Source of the DNA: Bacteroides ndongoniae
GTDB taxonomy: Bacteria; Bacteroidota; Bacteroidia; Bacteroidales; Bacteroidaceae
Direction of reading: 5' to 3'
NCBI RefSeq assembly: GCF_900108345.1
Contig: NZ_FNVV01000014.1
Span: 620,001-684,000 of the forward strand
Length of the DNA: 64,000 bases
Part shown: positions 61,092 to 64,000 of the stretch, one piece after another
Layout: every line of letters begins with the position of its first letter
Numbering within the stretch: the first letter of the stretch is position 1
Position numbers and translations under genes: made by a program
The notes under the pieces: model-generated
Databases searched by the model: none
What the model saw: only the letters and a program-made list of their open reading frames with translations
What the model was told of the DNA's origin: nothing

Positions 61092-61751
61092 TCAATACGC
61101 CTTCGCATCCGTAAAGAAGCAACTCTCTACTGTTTTCCAAATAATGTACAAATCCAGCGTAAATTTCCAGTTCTTGATATACCAGATGTCATACTTCACC
61201 CGGTTTTTCATATCGGCCAGCCTGGGTGTTTCTCCCCGGAAACCGTTTACCTGGCTCCAGCCCGTAATGCCCGGTTTTATGCAGTGCCGCACCATGTATT
61301 CATCTATCTGCCTCGAATATTCCTCCGTATGCTTCACCATGTGTGGCCGCGGTCCTACAATGCTCATGTCTCCCATCAGCACATTCAGGAATTGCGGCAT
61401 CTCGTCCAGATTGGTTTTCCGCATAATGTGTCCCCATTTCGTAATCCGCGCATCCGTCCGGGTAGCCTGCCGGGTGTCTGCATCGGCACTGGCCCTCATC
61501 GTACGAAACTTTATACATCGGAATGTCCTTCCTCTCCATCCCGTCCGTTTCTGTACAAAGAAGAGCCTTCCGGGCATCGTCGACTCCGTCATAATGGCAA
61601 CAATTATGACCAACACCGGAAACAAAGTACAAAGGAACACCAGCGAACAGACAAAATCGAACGCCCGTTTCAGCAACCGGTTTCCGAGACAGTCCAATGG
61701 TGATCCACAAGAAAAATAGTCTACCGTTTTTCCCATACGTTCTACATACAT
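61092..61751 (-). CDS. Undecaprenyl-phosphate sugar-1-phosphate transferase (WcaJ/PglC-type catalytic domain)
   Basis: 219 residues; the short monotopic form. N-terminal hydrophobic segment RAFDFVCSLVFLCTLFPVLVII, then FVQKRTGWRGRTFRCIKFRTMR, the catalytic TNLDEMPQFLNVLMGDMSIVGPRP (in parts: LDEMPQ; DMSIVGPRP) and HCIKPGITGWSQVNGFRG. It starts polysaccharide assembly by moving a sugar phosphate onto undecaprenyl phosphate. Start at ATG 61751 or ATG 61736 (MGKTV). First sign of a glycan locus that continues to the window end on the minus strand. Confidence 0.93.
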   Translation of the reverse strand: MYVERMGKTVDYFSCGSPLDCLGNRLLKRAFDFVCSLVFLCTLFPVLVIIVAIMTESTMPGRLFFVQKRTGWRGRTFRCIKFRTMRASADADTRQATRTDARITKWGHIMRKTNLDEMPQFLNVLMGDMSIVGPRPHMVKHTEEYSRQIDEYMVRHCIKPGITGWSQVNGFRGETPRLADMKNRVKYDIWYIKNWKFTLDLYIIWKTVESCFFTDAKAY

Positions 61752-61990
61752 ATTAATTGATTTAATAGATAATTGAGAATTGAGAATGGAGAATGGAGAA
61801 TGAGTCGTAGAAATTCTTCATTAGCCTCGCTCAAAAAATCTTTTGATTTTTCACATAGAAGTATAGTCCTCATTCTTCATTTTTTTGTTCTTCATTCCTG
61901 AAGTGGTATCTGACTCCCCTCCTTCTGGAAGGTTGTTAGGTTTCAATTCGCACTTACGAAACTTAAAAATCCAATCTGTAAAAATCCGTG
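61752..61990. other. Gap with GAGAATG tandem repeat and DR-D right copy
   Basis: 239 bases. GAGAATT/GAGAATG heptamers repeat about four times (about 61773-61802); DR-D right copy at 61819-61880; then CTCCTTCTGGAAGG and CCGTGTCATCCGTGCCTAAA remnants up to the NTP_transf_5 stop. Confidence 0.55.
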
Positions 61991-63022
61991 TCATCCGTGC
62001 CTAAAAATCCGCTTTCCCACCTTGTACGCCAGAAAGCTCATCACTTCACCAGGCATAATACCCAGCAGCGTCCACCCGCGCCGTACCCAGAACCAGGCAT
62101 TTCCCACAATGCAGCCTATCCTGAAACGCATATTCCGGGCTTTCTCCTCCCGTTCCATTTTCAGGCGATAACCATCTTTCAGCACGACGTTCCTAAACAG
62201 CTCAACTCCTTTTCCCCGTCTGAGCGGTTTCAAGGGATAAGCCTCTGTTCCTCCTATATAATTCTCGATAAATCCAAATAGAATCCGGCCGAATCTTTCA
62301 GCATGCAGCCGTTTCAGCAAAGCCGCTACTTTCTTCCCGTCCAGTTCGGCATACCGCAACATCACCGCCACATCACATACCTGTTTCAGCCCGATGCCGT
62401 ACGTCAGAAAATGTCTGCGTATGTGCAGCATCAGGCAGACCAGATACAGTTCCCGATCCGTTTCGTCTGCTTCTTTGCACAAACGTTGCAGGCGGGCATT
62501 CACCACCGGGTTGTATACATACTCCCACCGGGCATGCAGTTCTACCGGTACCCGTTCATTCTCCTGCACCACGATGTCTCCGTTTTCATCCCGAAATGCA
62601 ATACCGGCTTCCGTCAACATAGGTTTCAGCCGACTCCAGCCATCCTTCAATACCACATCCACATCCCCCGGACTGCGATGCAACGGCTGCTGATACCATA
62701 AAGCCACCGATGTCCCCTTGAACACAAAAGCAGGCATGCCGGCTTTTTCCAGTCTTTCCAGCCACTGCTGTCCACAACGCTCTGCAAGCCTGTTCATCTG
62801 TTCCAGATAAAGCAGATGAAACAGCCACTGTTCCCACACATTTCTAGCCGGGCGCATGGCCGTCCGGCCCACGCCGTCTATCAGCCATCCGGTCACTGCC
62901 TGCTCGTGTGCCATCGCAAACAGTCTTTCCCAATCCTCCGGTCCGATAGCCTTACTACCCTTATATTCTTCTTTCGTTTCCCACAATCCTCTACGCAGGA
63001 AATAAAAGAAAAGAGTTTCCAT
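61991..63022 (-). CDS. NTP_transf_5 family nucleotidyltransferase
   Basis: 343 residues. Nucleotidyltransferase-like core AFVFKGTSVALWYQQPLHRS, then PGDVDVVLKDGWSRLKPML (metal-binding DVD) and VPVELHARWEY. This is the pattern of PF14907 (NTP_transf_5). Members are found in capsule/exopolysaccharide loci and in lasso-peptide clusters together with PqqD-like and S24/S26-like proteins; the substrate is not known. Neighbours here are a sugar-1-phosphate transferase and a GT2 glycosyltransferase, but an S26-ABC fusion and a PqqD-like gene lie in the same 10 kb. ATG at 63022. Confidence 0.85.
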   Translation of the reverse strand: METLFFYFLRRGLWETKEEYKGSKAIGPEDWERLFAMAHEQAVTGWLIDGVGRTAMRPARNVWEQWLFHLLYLEQMNRLAERCGQQWLERLEKAGMPAFVFKGTSVALWYQQPLHRSPGDVDVVLKDGWSRLKPMLTEAGIAFRDENGDIVVQENERVPVELHARWEYVYNPVVNARLQRLCKEADETDRELYLVCLMLHIRRHFLTYGIGLKQVCDVAVMLRYAELDGKKVAALLKRLHAERFGRILFGFIENYIGGTEAYPLKPLRRGKGVELFRNVVLKDGYRLKMEREEKARNMRFRIGCIVGNAWFWVRRGWTLLGIMPGEVMSFLAYKVGKRIFRHG

Positions 63023-63024
63023 AC

Positions 63025-63206
63025 TTAAGTTTCGGATTTAATATTTTTCTGGTAATTAAGGAGTTAAGAAGTTAAGGAGTTAAGCCGATACCTTTTATGA
63101 ATGGTAAATGGTTAATGGTAAGGCTTTTAACTTCTAAGCCCACCTTGGTGGGCGATAACTTCTTTTAACTTCTTTAACTCCTGTAAGTTTCGCACTTGCG
63201 AAACTT
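63025..63206. repeat. DR-E right copy and two palindromes
   Basis: DR-E right copy at 63025-63096. It is followed by the palindrome GCCCACCTTGGTGGGC (about 63138-63153) and AAGTTTCGC/GCGAAACTT (63185-63193 with 63198-63206). The gap to the GT2 stop has no gene. Confidence 0.6.
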
Positions 63207-63256
63207 GAGTAGACTTATTTATTCTGCGTAAATCTGTGTTAATCTGTGTTTTCTCA

Positions 63257-64000
63257 TCACAGAGACCCCAGATTCACAAACTGCGGCACCTTCCATGCCA
63301 TCTTTTGCAGTTTGGTCCATACAGCAGGCATTCCATGACTCCGGTACATCCGCACATCCTCCTCCCACATCTGTTTCCTCCGCTTGCTGTCCGTGCTTAG
63401 TCCTCCCATCCGCATCCTTACAATATATTCGTTCAGATATTCCACTTTCAGGTCCGCTTCGTACAGGTAGCGGAACAGCAGATCCGAATCCGCTGCAATC
63501 CGGTAACTTTCGTCGTACAGCCCCAACCGGTCCATACAAGCCTTGCGGATGTAGCAAGTAGGATGCAGCGGCAACCACCCGTGCCTTACTTTCCATTTGC
63601 TGTAGCTTCCCCCTATCCAGTTGCGCACCACCCGGTTCGTGTCGTCTGCATCAACAAACAAGCCGTTTCCATACACAAAGTCCGCACCGGTTTCCTCAAA
63701 CCGCCTTACAATCCGGCTGATGATGTCCGTAGCATAAAGAAAATCATCCGAATGCAACAGCCCCACGATATCGCCCGTCGCCACCCGTATTCCTTTGTTG
63801 ATACCCTCGTACATCCCGCTGTCCGGCTCCGAGATAATCCGGGCAATGCGATCGCTGTACTGTTCAATTACCTGTAACGAACGGTCCCGGCTGGCTCCAT
63901 CCACCACAATGTATTCAATGTCCGGATAATCCTGTGCCAGTACGCTTTCAATGGCATGTGCGATGGTCGCTTCCCGGTTGAAGCAGGAAGTGATAATAGA
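63257..64000 (-). CDS. Family 2 glycosyltransferase (5' end beyond the window)
   Basis: At least 248 residues. The frame is open to the window edge: the first codons read SIITSCFNREATIAHAIESV, the usual GT-A start minus a few residues, then YIVVDGASRDRSL (VDGAS(D/S) motif), SEPDSGMYEGINKGIRVATGDIV and GLLHSDDFLYATDII, with the metal-binding SDD. The conserved YRIAADSDLLFRYLY block supplies the acceptor-site acidic residues. Likely adds a sugar to a lipid-linked glycan, together with the sugar transferase at 61092. The GTG at 63907 is internal, not the start. Confidence 0.9.
   Translation of the reverse strand, partial: SIITSCFNREATIAHAIESVLAQDYPDIEYIVVDGASRDRSLQVIEQYSDRIARIISEPDSGMYEGINKGIRVATGDIVGLLHSDDFLYATDIISRIVRRFEETGADFVYGNGLFVDADDTNRVVRNWIGGSYSKWKVRHGWLPLHPTCYIRKACMDRLGLYDESYRIAADSDLLFRYLYEADLKVEYLNEYIVRMRMGGLSTDSKRRKQMWEEDVRMYRSHGMPAVWTKLQKMAWKVPQFVNLGSL

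Overview
The window looks like chromosome of a gut Bacteroides or a very close relative. Reasons: (i) at least sixteen intergenic regions carry the Bacteroidetes sigma-ABfr -7 box TAnnTTTG, several with a TTTG -33 element 19-20 bases upstream; (ii) the ATP synthase operon has the Bacteroidetes order beta-epsilon-(small membrane protein)-a-c-b-delta-alpha-gamma; (iii) many families are typical of Bacteroidales (DUF3667, DUF4301, PPi-dependent phosphofructokinase, long NagB-like/LmbE fusion, xanthan-lyase-like amidase, YgiQ operon, OmpA family, Bacteroidales dispersed intergenic repeats). I saw no rRNA, tRNA, CRISPR array, integrase or IS transposase.

Layout. 1-7300: end of an OmpR-type response regulator, a secreted protein, an FMN/iron-sulfur flavoprotein, an AraC-type gene lacking its last helix-turn-helix, a large Pif1-like helicase, and a two-gene redox unit (a carboxymuconolactone-decarboxylase/monooxygenase fusion and a flavodoxin lipoprotein). 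7520-15125: the complete F1Fo ATP synthase operon on the minus strand. 15700-29360: housekeeping genes: PurT, DUF4301, a long RelA/SpoT homologue with an eroded hydrolase site, DgkA, PanB with an overlapping MFS gene, a HAD phosphatase, a GH25 muramidase, Pfp, and two tandem DUF3667 membrane proteins. 29600-35370: a tripartite RND efflux operon. 35800-38140: small conserved protein, acyltransferase, omega-amidase-like nitrilase, SIMPL protein. 38620-47620: amino-sugar genes (NagA; a NagB-like/LmbE fusion), a large cell-wall amidase-like secreted protein, and a translationally coupled three-gene operon ending in YgiQ.

47620-64000 is different. Genes are separated by long non-coding stretches packed with dispersed repeats, and several genes are visibly AT-rich. 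In order: an AAA-ATPase/PD-(D/E)XK protein, an Abi_2 (HEPN) abortive-infection protein, a small YxxP-type peptide with a lipoprotein, a PqqD-like protein, a HigBA-type module whose toxin has an in-frame amber codon, a fragment of an ATPase, an intact two-gene ATPase + TOPRIM module, an S26-peptidase/ABC-exporter fusion, an OmpA-family protein, and the beginning of a glycan locus (sugar-phosphate transferase, NTP_transf_5 nucleotidyltransferase, GT2 glycosyltransferase running off the window).

The most interesting pattern is that three consecutive defence-like units (47985-49538, 49961-50869, 54735-56401) are each bracketed by direct copies of a non-coding repeat, a different repeat for each. 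This suggests that intergenic repeats act as recombination landing sites for accessory genes without a transposase. The ATPase-TOPRIM pair is the best candidate for a little-described defence system. The PqqD-like protein, S26-ABC fusion, NTP_transf_5 protein and YxxP peptide together raise the possibility of a peptide-modification/export system. Statements on function rest on motif recognition by eye; no database search was possible.
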